DNA of 64,000 nucleotides from Massilia sp. ZL223 (GCF_018119395.1 NZ_JAGPWD010000002.1:1-64000); one strand, 5' to 3'; positions 8,205 to 16,848 are shown, counted from the stretch's first letter. Numbers and translations are program-made. Notes: generated by a model from the letters alone, not told the origin.

Positions 8205-8708
8205 TTACTGCCCCACCGACCTCAACATCACAGTAGTAACCTTCCCCTCCGCATTGATCAGCTGATACAGCCGATCATACTCATCATCCCCGATCTCCGT
8301 CCCCGGCGCCCCGCCGAACAGCTTCACCAGCTCCCCCAGCGTATTCGAGTGCCCCACCACCAGCACCGGCCCGGTGAGCGCCTTCACCTTCTCCACCAGC
8401 GCCTTCGGCGCGCGCGGATCGTAGCTCTGCACCTGCAGCCCGAGCTGGCTGGCGAGCGGCTGCGCGGTCTGCTGGGTGCGCACATACGGCGTGCTGAACA
8501 CGGCCGTGATCCCGGCGCGTCCCAGGATGGTGGCGATATTGCGCGCCCGCGCCTGTCCCTGCGGCGTGAGTTCGGGGTCCTGGCCGACGGCGGCTTTTTC
8601 GCCATGCCGCACCAGGTAAACAATGCTCGGTTCAGCCATGGCGGCGCAGGGCAGGAAGACGGCCAAGGCCAGGGCCAGTTGTCTCAGCAGGCGGGAAGTC
8701 ACGCACAT
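8205..8708 (-). CDS. Histidine phosphatase family protein, exported
   Basis: This 167-residue protein has a signal peptide (about residues 1-25, ending CAAMA). The histidine phosphatase core has the phospho-accepting LVRHGE at about 32-37 and the second catalytic His in VVGHSNTLGEL near 119. The family ranges from SixA-like phosphohistidine phosphatases to general periplasmic phosphatases, and the substrate cannot be told from sequence. The start at 8708 is supported by AAGAGGA upstream and the signal peptide; a longer in-frame reading runs antisense through ttcA and is spurious. It is separated from ttcA by a strong terminator, so it is probably monocistronic. Confidence 0.9.
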   Translation of the reverse strand: MCVTSRLLRQLALALAVFLPCAAMAEPSIVYLVRHGEKAAVGQDPELTPQGQARARNIATILGRAGITAVFSTPYVRTQQTAQPLASQLGLQVQSYDPRAPKALVEKVKALTGPVLVVGHSNTLGELVKLFGGAPGTEIGDDEYDRLYQLINAEGKVTTVMLRSVGQ

Positions 8709-8725
8709 CGCAATCCTCTTGGACG

Positions 8726-8754
8726 AAAAAAAAGCAGAGTACCACGCCTCTGCT
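8726..8754 (-). terminator. Intrinsic terminator of the ttcA operon
   Basis: Read on the minus strand, AGCAGAG pairs with CTCTGCT around an 8-base loop and is followed by eight T residues. This is a textbook Rho-independent terminator between ttcA and the phosphatase gene. Confidence 0.85.
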
Positions 8755-8788
8755 TTCTTTCCGCCGCCGATTGGGCCTAAACCGGGGC

Positions 8789-9706
8789 TTACAGCTGGGT
8801 CAGCGAGATGATGTTGGCCGCAGGCGTCGAGCACGGCTCCTCGTCGAAGGCGATGTCGCCGTTCGGATTGGCCACGCCGTCCACCTTCAGGTCGGCGAAG
8901 CCGAACAGGTTGCGGTCCATCAGGTGCGAGGGCACCACGGTGTTCAGGGACGAAAACACGTTGTCCACGCGCCCCGGATGCTTCTTCTCCCACTCGCGCA
9001 GCATGGCCTTGATCTGCTTGCGCTGCAGGTTTTCCTGCGAGCCGCACAGGTCGCACGGGATAATCGGGAAGCCCTTCACCTCGGCATAGCGCTCGGTGTC
9101 GGCCTCGCGCACATAGGCCAGCGGGCGGATCACCATGTGTTTGCCGTCGTCCGAGACCAGCTTGGCCGGCATGCCCTTCAGCTTGCCGCCGAAGAACATG
9201 TTGAGGAAGAAGGTTTCGAGGATGTCGTCGCGGTGGTGGCCCAGGGCGATCTTGTTGCAGCCGAGCTCGTCCGCCACGCGGTAGAGGATGCCGCGCCGCA
9301 GGCGCGAGCACAGCGAGCAGGTGGTCTTGCCTTCCGGGATCAGGCGCTTGACGATGCTGTAGGTGTCCTGGTTCTCGATGTGGTAGGGCACGCCCAGCTT
9401 CTCGAGGTAGGCCGGCAGTACCTCGGCCGGGAAATTCGGCTGCTTCTGGTCCAGGTTTACCGCCACGATGTCGAAGTGGATCGGCGCGCGCTCGCGCAAG
9501 GTCATCAGGATGTCGAGCAGGGCATAGCTGTCCTTGCCGCCCGACAGGCAGACCATCACCTTGTCGCCGTCCTCGATCATGTTGAAGTCGCCGATGGCCT
9601 GGCCGACCAGGCGGCACAGGCGCTTGTGCAGCTTGTTGTTCTCGTAGGCGACTTTTTCCGCCTTCTTGGTGTCGACCGCCAGCTGGTCGAGATCCGCTTC
9701 GCTCAT
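8789..9706 (-). CDS. ttcA: tRNA 2-thiocytidine(32) synthetase TtcA
   Basis: This 305-residue enzyme belongs to the PP-loop ATPase superfamily. TtcA adenylates and thiolates C32 of certain tRNAs and uses a labile iron-sulfur cluster. The PP-loop [15 protein letters not shown] lies near residues 55-70. The cluster-binding cysteines are visible as [11 protein letters not shown] and later IPCDLCGSQ. The length is that of the family. The ATG overlaps the folB stop codon (ATGA at 9703-9706), so the two are translationally coupled in one minus-strand operon ending at the terminator near 8740. Confidence 0.95.
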   Translation of the reverse strand: MSEADLDQLAVDTKKAEKVAYENNKLHKRLCRLVGQAIGDFNMIEDGDKVMVCLSGGKDSYALLDILMTLRERAPIHFDIVAVNLDQKQPNFPAEVLPAYLEKLGVPYHIENQDTYSIVKRLIPEGKTTCSLCSRLRRGILYRVADELGCNKIALGHHRDDILETFFLNMFFGGKLKGMPAKLVSDDGKHMVIRPLAYVREADTERYAEVKGFPIIPCDLCGSQENLQRKQIKAMLREWEKKHPGRVDNVFSSLNTVVPSHLMDRNLFGFADLKVDGVANPNGDIAFDEEPCSTPAANIISLTQL

Positions 9707-10101
9707 GCTTCTTCCTTCAGTTGGAACACTTCGACGCCCACGCCTTCGCAGTCGGGGTAGACGTCCGGCTTCATGGTCGACACGCGCGCCGCGCGCACGC
9801 GCGGATGCAGCAGCATCGCCTTGACCACGTCGTCGCAGAGGGTTTCCTGCAGGTGGATGTGGCCCTTGGCGACGCGCTGCGCGATGGTCTCGCGCATGAA
9901 GTCGTAGTCCACCACTTCCGACAACTGGTCGGCCTTCGGGGTCGACTGCTCGAGCGGGATGTACAGGTCGACGTTGATCATGACACGCTGTTCCGCCTTC
10001 TTCTCGAAGTCGTGGACGCCGATGTTGATCATCACTTCGTAGTTGCGCAGGAACAGCCGGCGGCAATCGCGCAAGCTCGGGTGGGTCAGGGCGGACAACA
10101 T
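9703..10101 (-). CDS. folB: Dihydroneopterin aldolase
   Basis: This 132-residue protein matches the FolB/FolX tunnelling-fold family. It has the N-terminal [19 protein letters not shown], the central [13 protein letters not shown], and the substrate-binding glutamate region around [10 protein letters not shown]. FolB converts 7,8-dihydroneopterin to 6-hydroxymethyl-dihydropterin plus glycolaldehyde in folate synthesis. It lies between a pteridine-reductase-like SDR (15 bases upstream) and ttcA (4-base overlap), so it is part of a three-gene operon with a pterin theme. Confidence 0.93.
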   Translation of the reverse strand: MLSALTHPSLRDCRRLFLRNYEVMINIGVHDFEKKAEQRVMINVDLYIPLEQSTPKADQLSEVVDYDFMRETIAQRVAKGHIHLQETLCDDVVKAMLLHPRVRAARVSTMKPDVYPDCEGVGVEVFQLKEEA

Positions 10102-10116
10102 GGTTAGCCTTATCGA

Positions 10117-10911
10117 TTAAATTGAATTGGGTGTTTCAGTCAGGAACATCACGTCGCGCCCCAGCGGCACCAGGTGCTGGCCGCCATCGACCAGCAGGGT
10201 GGTGCCGGTCAGCGCGCGGGCGCCGGCCGCGTAGACGACCGCGTCGGCGATGTCTTGCGGCGTCGAGGAGCGCCCCAGCGGCGTGGCCTGGTGGGCGCGC
10301 GCAAAGCCTTCCTCGCTCTGCTCGCCCGACACCATGGTGATGCCGGGCGCCACGCCGACCACGCGCAGTTTCGGCGCCAGCGCCTGGGCCAGCATCGTGG
10401 TGGCGCTGTGCAGCGCGGCCTTCGACAGCGTGTACGACAGAAAATCCGGGTTGAGATTGTACAGTTTCTGGTCCAGCAAGTTGATCACCACGGACTGCCC
10501 GCCCTCCGGCGTGGCCTTGTACAGCGCCTGCGCCAGCAGCAGCGGCGCGGCCACGTTCGCCTGCATGTGGGTTGCCAGCAATACCGGAGAAAACTCGGTG
10601 GCGCTGTCGTATTGAAACAACGAAGCGTTGTTGACAATGCAAGACACGGGGCCGAGTTCGGCGGCGGCGCGGCCGGGCAGGGCGCGTACGGCGGCCTCAT
10701 TGGCCAGGTCGCACTGCAGCGGCACGGCGCGCCGGCCGAGGGCGCGGATGGCCTCGACCGTCGCCAGGGCGTCCGGTTCGGATTGGCGGTAGTGGACGGC
10801 CACGTCCCAGCCGGCGCGGGCCAGGCCGAGCGCGATGGCGCGTCCCAAACGGCGCGCCGCGCCCGTCACGAGCGCGATCCTGGGAGAGGTGGTCGAAGCC
10901 TTGTCCGTCAT
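10117..10911 (-). CDS. Pteridine reductase-like SDR (FolM/PTR1 type)
   Basis: This 264-residue short-chain dehydrogenase carries the NADPH-binding TGAARRLG (residues 16-23). That fits the TGX3RXG signature of PTR1 and FolM rather than the usual TGxxxGxG. The active site reads Asp147-Tyr160-x3-Lys164 (NLLDQKL and SYTLSK), again as in pteridine reductases, where Asp replaces the classical Ser. Predicted activity is NADPH-dependent reduction of a dihydropterin or dihydrofolate. The downstream folB supports a pterin role. The start at 10911 is chosen by homology; longer in-frame extensions run antisense through the neighbouring methyltransferase. Confidence 0.88.
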   Translation of the reverse strand: MTDKASTTSPRIALVTGAARRLGRAIALGLARAGWDVAVHYRQSEPDALATVEAIRALGRRAVPLQCDLANEAAVRALPGRAAAELGPVSCIVNNASLFQYDSATEFSPVLLATHMQANVAAPLLLAQALYKATPEGGQSVVINLLDQKLYNLNPDFLSYTLSKAALHSATTMLAQALAPKLRVVGVAPGITMVSGEQSEEGFARAHQATPLGRSSTPQDIADAVVYAAGARALTGTTLLVDGGQHLVPLGRDVMFLTETPNSI

Positions 10912-10954
10912 CTTGTCCTGTGGGCCCGCCGAAGGGGCCAAATAATGGGCCAAA

Positions 10955-10983
10955 TTGTTGATATGGGCCGATCTCGCTACAAT
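10955..10983 (+). promoter_or_regulatory. Promoter of the MidA-like gene
   Basis: TTGTTG (10955-10960), a 17-base spacer and TACAAT (10978-10983) form a good sigma-70 promoter. The ATG begins 6 bases after the -10 box, so the transcript should start at or very near the start codon. The direct repeat GGGCCAAAT (10935-10943 and 10947-10955) lies just upstream, within the 78-bp divergent spacer shared with the SDR operon. Confidence 0.75.
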
Positions 10984-10989
10984 GCCGGC

Positions 10990-12138
10990 ATGTCTTTGCC
11001 CGCACCCGACCGCGACGCACTCAGCGCGTCCCACTCCCTGCAAGAGCTCATCGCCGTTGACATCGAACGGCAGGGCGGAGCGATTGCGTTTTCGCGTTTC
11101 ATGGAGCTGGCGCTGTACGCGCCCCGGCTCGGGTACTACAGCGGCGGCGCGTCCAAGCTCGGCGCGGAGGGCGATTTCACGACCGCGCCCGAGATCACGC
11201 CCCTGTTCGGCGCGGCGCTCGCGCGCGTGGCAGGCGCTATTATCGCCCAAAGCGCGCCCGACATCATCGAGTTCGGCGCCGGCACCGGCAAGCTGGCGCG
11301 CGACGTGCTCGCGGCCCTGGCGGCCCAGGGCGTGGCCGTCAACTCCTATACCATCATCGAACTCTCCGGCGAGCTGCGCGCGCGCCAGCAGGAAGCCCTG
11401 AAGGACCTGCCCCAGGTGCGCTGGCTGGACGCCATGCCGGAACGCTTCTCGGGCGTGGTGCTGGCCAACGAGGTGCTCGACGCCATGCCGGTCGAACTGG
11501 TGCTGAACACGGCCCAGGGCTGGCGCCGCCAGATGGTCACCATCGAGGACGGCGCCTTCGCCTTCGTGCAGCAGCCCCTGGATGCGGAACTGCAGGCCCA
11601 GCTGGCGCGCCAGATTCCCGACCATGACCAGCGCCCGGAAGGCTACCTGACCGAGATCCACCCGGTGAGCGACGGCTTCATGCGCTCGCTGGCCGCCATG
11701 TTCGAGGGAGGGAAGGGCGCCGCCATCCTGCTCGACTACGGCTTCCCGGCCCACGAGTACTACCTGGACCAGCGCATGGGCGGCACCCTGATGTGCCACT
11801 ACCGCCACCACGCCCACCCCGATCCCTTCTACCTGCCGGGCCTGCAGGACATCACGGCCCACGTCGACTTCACGGCCATGGCGCTGGCGTCCCAGGAAGC
11901 CGGCCTGCCGGTGCTGGCCTACATGAGCCAGGCCGCCTTCCTGCTGGGCGCGGGGATCGGCGAACTGCTGATGGAACACGACCCGGAAGACCCGCTGCGC
12001 TACCTGCCCCAGGCCAAGGCGGTGCAGAAGCTGGTGTCGCCGGCCGAGATGGGCGAGCTGTTCAAGGTGCTGGTGGTCGGCCAGGGCATCGACTTGCCGG
12101 AGGCAATCGTGCAGGCCGACCGAAGCCACCGCCTGTAG
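10990..12138 (+). CDS. SAM-dependent methyltransferase, MidA/NDUFAF7 family
   Basis: This 382-residue protein belongs to the COG1565 family. In mitochondria the homologue NDUFAF7 dimethylates an arginine of a complex I subunit; bacterial roles are less defined. The N-terminal family block (AFSRFMELALYAPRLGYYS) is followed by the SAM-binding glycine motif IIEFGAGTGKLARDVL at about residues 94-109. Then come VVLANEVLDAMPVE and the C-terminal DYGFPAHEYY. I chose ATG 10990 because it follows a clear promoter and begins the homologous part. There is no Shine-Dalgarno-like sequence, consistent with leaderless translation. Confidence 0.88.
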   Translation: MSLPAPDRDALSASHSLQELIAVDIERQGGAIAFSRFMELALYAPRLGYYSGGASKLGAEGDFTTAPEITPLFGAALARVAGAIIAQSAPDIIEFGAGTGKLARDVLAALAAQGVAVNSYTIIELSGELRARQQEALKDLPQVRWLDAMPERFSGVVLANEVLDAMPVELVLNTAQGWRRQMVTIEDGAFAFVQQPLDAELQAQLARQIPDHDQRPEGYLTEIHPVSDGFMRSLAAMFEGGKGAAILLDYGFPAHEYYLDQRMGGTLMCHYRHHAHPDPFYLPGLQDITAHVDFTAMALASQEAGLPVLAYMSQAAFLLGAGIGELLMEHDPEDPLRYLPQAKAVQKLVSPAEMGELFKVLVVGQGIDLPEAIVQADRSHRL

Positions 12139-12187
12139 ACTTCGTGATATCTTGCACAGCGGACACAAATCCGGCTAAGCTTGTCAC

Positions 12188-12215
12188 TTGGCGCAGTCAC
12201 CGGATCGGCTATTAT
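12188..12215 (+). promoter_or_regulatory. Promoter of the J-domain gene
   Basis: TTGGCG (12188-12193), a 16-base spacer and TATTAT (12210-12215) lie upstream of the ATG at 12248, giving a leader of about 25 bases. Confidence 0.5.
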
Positions 12216-12247
12216 TCGTCGAGCAAGCAGGGCGCACATCACACACC

Positions 12248-13231
12248 ATGGCCAAGATCCACACCCACTATGACAACCTGAAGGTTGCGCGCGGCGCGCC
12301 GCAGGAAGTCATTCGTGCGGCATACAAGGCTCTCAGCCAGAAATACCATCCCGACAAGAACCCGGGCGACGAAAAGGCCGCCCGCATCATGGCGATCGTC
12401 AATACCGCCTACAACACCCTGTCCGACCCGGTGCGCCGCAAGGAGCACGACGACTGGATCGCGTCGGAAGAATGGGAGGTCGAGTGGGTGGAAAGCTCGA
12501 ACGCCGAGGAAGGGCGCGCCCGCCCGGAGAGCTGGGAAGCCCGTCCGCCCGAGGGCGCGCGCCGGGCGCGCCTGCTGCGCGATCCGCGCTGGTGGCTGGG
12601 CCTGGCCACCTGCTTCGTGGCCGGCGCCGCCTGCACGGTGCTGCTGGCCCAGCAGCCGAATCTCCTGCCCAACGCCCTGGCCTGGCCGGGCAAGCCCGCA
12701 TCCCCGGCGAACGCCACCGACGCGGCGGCCGCCAATCCCGCCCATCCGGACGAACTGGGCAACGACACCAGCATCGAAGGCTGGGCGCGCCGCTACAGCG
12801 GCGAGGCCGGCAAGGAGCCGCCGCCCGAGATCAAGGCGCTCGCCGTCACCCAGCTGGTCGTGCCCCAGCGCGCGCCGGACTGCGGCACCGACCTGCAGAC
12901 CCTGAGCGCGCCCAGCGGCGACCCCTGGCCGGCCGAATCCGGCTACCTGGCCGGCTACCCGGTCGGCAACAACGGCAGCGAGATGCAGGTCCTGATCGAC
13001 AACAGCGCCAACAGCTCGCCGGTGTTCGTCAAGCTCTACGACCTGGACCGCCGCTCGAACGTGCGCCACGCCTTCGTGCAGGCGCGCGCCAGTTTCGTAA
13101 TCGACAAGCTTGCGGCCGGCAAGTACGAGGTGCGTTACCAGAACATCGTCATCGGCGCCAGCAAGGCCGAGTGCGTCAATGGCCGCCGCACGCCGCTGCG
13201 CCAGGCTGCGGCAATCGGTTTCGATAACTAA
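12248..13231 (+). CDS. Membrane-anchored J-domain protein
   Basis: This 327-residue protein begins with a J domain (residues 1-70). It contains the essential His34-Pro35-Asp36 in QKYHPDKNPGDE, so it should stimulate an Hsp70 ATPase. A charged linker (about 72-112) leads to one hydrophobic segment (about 115-134). A C-terminal domain of about 190 residues follows that I cannot assign; it contains several Cys and a beta-rich stretch ending in YEVRYQNIVIGASKAEC. It has none of the Gly/Phe or zinc-finger regions of true DnaJ, so it is a specialised type III J protein. The J domain should be cytosolic and the C-terminal domain periplasmic. Confidence 0.85.
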   Translation: MAKIHTHYDNLKVARGAPQEVIRAAYKALSQKYHPDKNPGDEKAARIMAIVNTAYNTLSDPVRRKEHDDWIASEEWEVEWVESSNAEEGRARPESWEARPPEGARRARLLRDPRWWLGLATCFVAGAACTVLLAQQPNLLPNALAWPGKPASPANATDAAAANPAHPDELGNDTSIEGWARRYSGEAGKEPPPEIKALAVTQLVVPQRAPDCGTDLQTLSAPSGDPWPAESGYLAGYPVGNNGSEMQVLIDNSANSSPVFVKLYDLDRRSNVRHAFVQARASFVIDKLAAGKYEVRYQNIVIGASKAECVNGRRTPLRQAAAIGFDN

Positions 13232-13262
13232 GCCGCATTCAGAGCTGTCGCATTTTCCCCGC

Positions 13263-13281
13263 ACACCGGGCACGCCGGTGT
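13263..13281 (+). terminator. Stem-loop after the J-domain gene
   Basis: ACACCGG pairs with CCGGTGT (7 bp, 5-base loop), followed by the T-rich TGTCGTCTTTACC. A weak intrinsic terminator is likely. Confidence 0.45.
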
Positions 13282-13392
13282 TGTCGTCTTTACCCGATTT
13301 AATTAATTTGTTCCTCTGCCGTAATATACTGGCCGATGCCGCGCGCCAATGCAGCCCGGCCGACATGCCCAACGCAGGCTGAAACGGAACCC

Positions 13393-15090
13393 ATGAACGA
13401 ACTTGAAGGCCTTACCGCCCTGATCATCGAGCCCCATGCCGGGATGCGCGCCAACATCCACAGCATGCTCAACCTGTGCGGACTGACCCGGATCGAGCAC
13501 GCCAGCAGCTCGAACCAGGCCGTCAAGCACCTGGGGCTGCGCGCCTTTGACCTGGTCCTGTGCGAATACGACCTCGAAGGCGGCCAGGACGGCCAGCAGC
13601 TGCTGGAAGACCTGCGCCACCACAAGCTGATGCCGCTGTCGACCATGTTCTTCATGGTCACCGCCGAAGGTAACCAGAGCAAGGTGGTCAGTGCCGCCGA
13701 GCTGGCGCCGACCGACTACGTGCTCAAGCCCTTCACCGCCGACCGCCTGCTGGAGCGCATCGCGCGCGCCCTCGACCGCCGCAACGCCTTCCTGCCGGTC
13801 TATGCCCTGATGGACGCCGGCGACCAGCGCGAGGCGATCGCCGCCTGCATCGACGCCCAGGCCAAGTATCCGCGCTACGCCATCGACTTCCTGCGCCTGC
13901 GCGCCGAGCTGCACATGTTCCTCGGCGAGGCCGACCAGGCCGAGCCGATCTACCGCCAATTGGTCGAGGCCAAGGCGATCGCCTGGGCGCGCCTGGGCCT
14001 GGCCAAGACCCTGTTCGTGCGCAAGCGCTACGAGGAAGCGCGCGAGATCCTGGAAGACCTGGTGGCCACCAACCGCACCTTCGTCGACGCCGCCGACTGG
14101 CTGGCGCGCACCCATGCGGCGGTGGGCGACCTGGCCAGGTCGCAGGCGGTGCTGAACGAGGCGGTGGCGGTCTCGCCCCACGCCGTGCGGCGCCTGCGCA
14201 CCCTGGCCGAAACCGCCTTCGAGGCGGGCGACACCGAGGGGGCCGAAAAGGCCTTCAAGAAGGTGGTCGACAAGGCCAGGTATTCCGAATTCCGCGATCC
14301 CGAAGACCACGTGAAACTGGTGCGCACCCTGGTCGTCAAGGGTGATCCGGTGGCTGCCGCCTCGGTGATCCGCGACCTCGACCGCTCGATGGGCGGACGT
14401 CCGAACACGGCCCTGTGCAGCGCGATCTCCTCGGCCCTGCTGCACGAGTACACCGGCAACGAGACCCGCCTGAACGAAGCCTTGAGCACCGCGCTGACCG
14501 CCTGCAAGGAAGCACCGACCCTGTCTTCCGACCTCAAGCTGGAGCTGGCGCGCACCTGCCTGCAGAACAACATGGAAGAGGGCGCCTCGGAGATCGTGCG
14601 CGACGTGATGCGCAATGCCGCCAGCGAGGCCGTGATGACGCGCGCCATGGGCGTACTGGAGCAGGCCGGCCATCCCGAGCTGGCGCGCACCCTGGCCCAG
14701 GAAAGCCGCCAGCACGTGATCGACCTGGTCGCCGGCGGCGCCGCGCGCGCCAAGAGCGGCGACTACAAGGGCGCCGTGGCGCTGATGCTGGAGGCGGCCG
14801 TCAAGCTGCCGCAGAACCCGTCCGTGGCCTTCAACGCGGCGCTGGCGGCGCTGCGCTGCCTGGAGCACCAGGGCTGGGAAGAGCGCCTCGGCCAGCAGGT
14901 GCCCGCCCTGATCGGCAAGGTGCGCCAGCTCGATCCGGGCAACGGCAAGCTGCCCGCGCTGGCGGCCCTGCACCAGCAGGTGCTCAAGAAGTACAACAAG
15001 TCGGCGCCGCGCAGCGCTGCGCCGCGTCCCGCGGGCGTGACGCCGGCGCTGGCCGTGCCGGTGTTCGGCGCCGTGCGGAAAGCAGGCTAA
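13393..15090 (+). CDS. Receiver-TPR protein with atypical acceptor
   Basis: This 565-residue protein has an N-terminal CheY-like receiver (about residues 5-130). The rest is helical tetratricopeptide-like repeats, including AWARLGLAKTLFVRKRYEEA and ALMLEAAVKLPQNPSVAFNAAL. In the receiver the phospho-accepting position is Glu58 (LVLCEYDLEGG), where relatives have Asp, and the usual acidic pair is Glu13-Pro14. The conserved Lys of VLKPF is present. It may therefore be a phosphorylation-independent scaffold. The gene lies 6 bases upstream of the HDOD protein gene and is surely co-transcribed with it. An in-frame start at 13336 is possible, but ATG 13393 begins the domain. Confidence 0.85.
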   Translation: MNELEGLTALIIEPHAGMRANIHSMLNLCGLTRIEHASSSNQAVKHLGLRAFDLVLCEYDLEGGQDGQQLLEDLRHHKLMPLSTMFFMVTAEGNQSKVVSAAELAPTDYVLKPFTADRLLERIARALDRRNAFLPVYALMDAGDQREAIAACIDAQAKYPRYAIDFLRLRAELHMFLGEADQAEPIYRQLVEAKAIAWARLGLAKTLFVRKRYEEAREILEDLVATNRTFVDAADWLARTHAAVGDLARSQAVLNEAVAVSPHAVRRLRTLAETAFEAGDTEGAEKAFKKVVDKARYSEFRDPEDHVKLVRTLVVKGDPVAAASVIRDLDRSMGGRPNTALCSAISSALLHEYTGNETRLNEALSTALTACKEAPTLSSDLKLELARTCLQNNMEEGASEIVRDVMRNAASEAVMTRAMGVLEQAGHPELARTLAQESRQHVIDLVAGGAARAKSGDYKGAVALMLEAAVKLPQNPSVAFNAALAALRCLEHQGWEERLGQQVPALIGKVRQLDPGNGKLPALAALHQQVLKKYNKSAPRSAAPRPAGVTPALAVPVFGAVRKAG

Positions 15091-15096
15091 GGAAGC

Positions 15097-16626
15097 ATGA
15101 CCACCACGCCACCCGAAGGCGCGACCCGCCGCGTGCGCGCCGCGCTGATGCACAAGGTCTGCGGCGATGAGGAGATGTTCGCCCTCGGCGCCTCGGTCGC
15201 GCGCGTGGTCGAGATGGCCTCCAGCGACGACCAGGGCACCCACGACCTGGCCTATTACGTGGTGTCGGACGTGGCCCTGACCCAGCGCATCCTGCGCCTG
15301 TCGAACACCGTCCAGTACCGCACGGCGTCCGGCACGCCGGTGACCACGATCTCGCGCGCCATCTCGCTGCTGGGCTTCGACAACGTCAAGGCCACCGCCC
15401 TGGCCATGCTGCTGGTCGACGCCCTGGACAGCGGCGACCATGCCGGCAGCGTGCGCGTGGAGCTGGAAGCCGCCCTGTGCGCCAGCCTGGTGGGGCGCGA
15501 GATGGCGCGCCACAGCTTCTACCAGGGCGCCGAGGAAGCGGCGATCTGCGCGCTGTTCAAGAATCTCGGCCCGCTGCTGGTGGCCAGCCACGAGCACGAC
15601 CGCTACCGCGAAATCTCGGCCCTGATCGCGGCCGGCAAGCATACGGCCGGGCAGGCCTCGCAGCTGATCCTCGGCTGCAGCTACGACGCCCTGTCCGAGG
15701 CGGTGCTGGCGGAATGGAAGATCCCCGACGTGATCGTGCGCGCCCAGGCTTCGCTGCCGCCGACGGCGGTGCGGGTGGCGGCCAACCGCGGCGAGTGGAT
15801 GCGCCAGGTGGCGTCCTTCGGCCTGGACATCGCGCGCCTGATGGCGCGCAGCCACGAGCCGGCCGACACGCTGGAGGCGCGCAACCTCTTGCAGCGCTAC
15901 GGCCAGGCGCTGGAGCTCGATAAGGAGCGCATGGACGCGCTGTTCGCCGCCGTGCAGGAGGGCATGAGCGCCCTGCTGCAGAGCATGAACATGGAGCCGG
16001 CGCCCAAGACCGAGCCGGAAAACGCGAGCGGACTGCCGAATGTGCTGCTGCTCGCGACCCTGGACGCGGGCGAGGAAGACCAGGATGGCACGCACCCGAG
16101 CGGCAAGCCGAAGAACGCGCGCGAGCTGCTGCTGGCCGGCGTGCAGGACGTGACCCAGCTGCGGGCCTCGGGGCAGGGCAAGGTCAACGACGTGATCCTC
16201 GCCGTACTCGAGACCCTGTATGGGGCGCTGGGCTTCCGTTTCGCCTGCGTGTGCCTGAAGGATGCGCGCGCGGGGCAGTACCGGGCGCGGGTGTCGCTGG
16301 GCGAGGAAGGCAAGCGGCTGCAGGCGGGCTTCGCGTTTTCCGCGGCGCCCGGGCGCGACCTGTTCCACCTGGCGATGGAGAACGATGCGGACCTGATGAT
16401 CTCGGATGCGGGGAGTCCCAAGATCCGCGATCTGCTGCCGGCCTGGCACAAGGAGCTGCTGCCGGATGCGAAGAGCTTCATCGTGCTGCCGCTGGTGGTG
16501 GGGAAGGCGCAGCTGGGGCTGTTCTATGCGGACCGCACCAATACGGCGCCTGAAGGCGTGCCGCCGGATGAGACTTCGCTGATCAAGGCGTTGAAGGGGC
16601 AGGTGCTGGCGGCGCTGGCGCCTTGA
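15097..16626 (+). CDS. HDOD domain protein with C-terminal GAF-like domain
   Basis: This 509-residue protein starts with an HDOD domain (about residues 15-215), a signalling relative of HD phosphohydrolases that lacks the metal-binding HD pair. It contains DVALTQRILRLSNTVQYR and the run TTISRAISLLGFDNVKATA. The C-terminal 160 residues look like a GAF domain (FRFACVCLKDARAGQYRARV to KAQLGLFYADRTN). HDOD-GAF proteins are commonly tied to two-component or cyclic nucleotide signalling. Only 6 bases separate it from the receiver-TPR gene, so the two probably form one signalling module. The output is unknown. Confidence 0.85.
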   Translation: MTTTPPEGATRRVRAALMHKVCGDEEMFALGASVARVVEMASSDDQGTHDLAYYVVSDVALTQRILRLSNTVQYRTASGTPVTTISRAISLLGFDNVKATALAMLLVDALDSGDHAGSVRVELEAALCASLVGREMARHSFYQGAEEAAICALFKNLGPLLVASHEHDRYREISALIAAGKHTAGQASQLILGCSYDALSEAVLAEWKIPDVIVRAQASLPPTAVRVAANRGEWMRQVASFGLDIARLMARSHEPADTLEARNLLQRYGQALELDKERMDALFAAVQEGMSALLQSMNMEPAPKTEPENASGLPNVLLLATLDAGEEDQDGTHPSGKPKNARELLLAGVQDVTQLRASGQGKVNDVILAVLETLYGALGFRFACVCLKDARAGQYRARVSLGEEGKRLQAGFAFSAAPGRDLFHLAMENDADLMISDAGSPKIRDLLPAWHKELLPDAKSFIVLPLVVGKAQLGLFYADRTNTAPEGVPPDETSLIKALKGQVLAALAP

Positions 16627-16634
16627 GCGGTGTG

Positions 16635-16670
16635 GAACTTGGGTCCCCGCGAAGGCGGGGACCCAAGTTC
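16635..16670. repeat. REP-like single hairpin
   Basis: A perfect 16-bp inverted repeat (GAACTTGGGTCCCCGC and its complement) with loop GAAG lies 8 bases after the HDOD stop. It is a one-arm relative of the paired repeat at 8,079-8,184 and could double as a transcription terminator. Confidence 0.8.
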
Positions 16671-16735
16671 AGCCAGCCTCAACTCCCCCGCAATGCCTCC
16701 AAAACACGTTTTTTGCAGGTCATACAAAACAGCCC

Positions 16736-16764
16736 TTGCAGACTTCGACCCCGCCCGTTACAAT
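16736..16764 (+). promoter_or_regulatory. Upstream promoter of the tRNA-tuf block
   Basis: TTGCAG (16736-16741), 17 bases and TACAAT (16759-16764) form a good sigma-70 promoter about 100 bases before tRNA-Tyr. Confidence 0.65.
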
Positions 16765-16819
16765 CACGCCCCGAAGCAACGCTGCTATGCGACGCGGACA
16801 AAGTCTGCTGAAACATAGT

Positions 16820-16848
16820 TGACAACACGTTGAGCTTGCTTCATACTC
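16820..16848 (+). promoter_or_regulatory. Proximal promoter of the tRNA-tuf block
   Basis: A consensus TTGACA (16820-16825), 17 bases and CATACT (16843-16848) place a start site about 7 bases before tRNA-Tyr. Confidence 0.8.

Noticed and set aside
8205..9617. 470-codon reading of the phosphatase frame
   Set aside because: The part beyond 8708 runs antisense-free but out of frame through ttcA and past a strong terminator. The signal peptide and ribosome-binding site place the start at 8708.
13303..16449. Minus-strand open frame of 1048 codons
   Set aside because: It lies opposite the receiver-TPR and HDOD genes, has the Arg/His/Gln-rich signature of a shadow frame and crosses their intergenic spacer without signals.
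16635..16670. Possible CRISPR repeat
   Set aside because: The palindromes at 8, 16, 26, 41 and 51 kb are dispersed singly or in inverted pairs, with no regular spacers and no cas genes.
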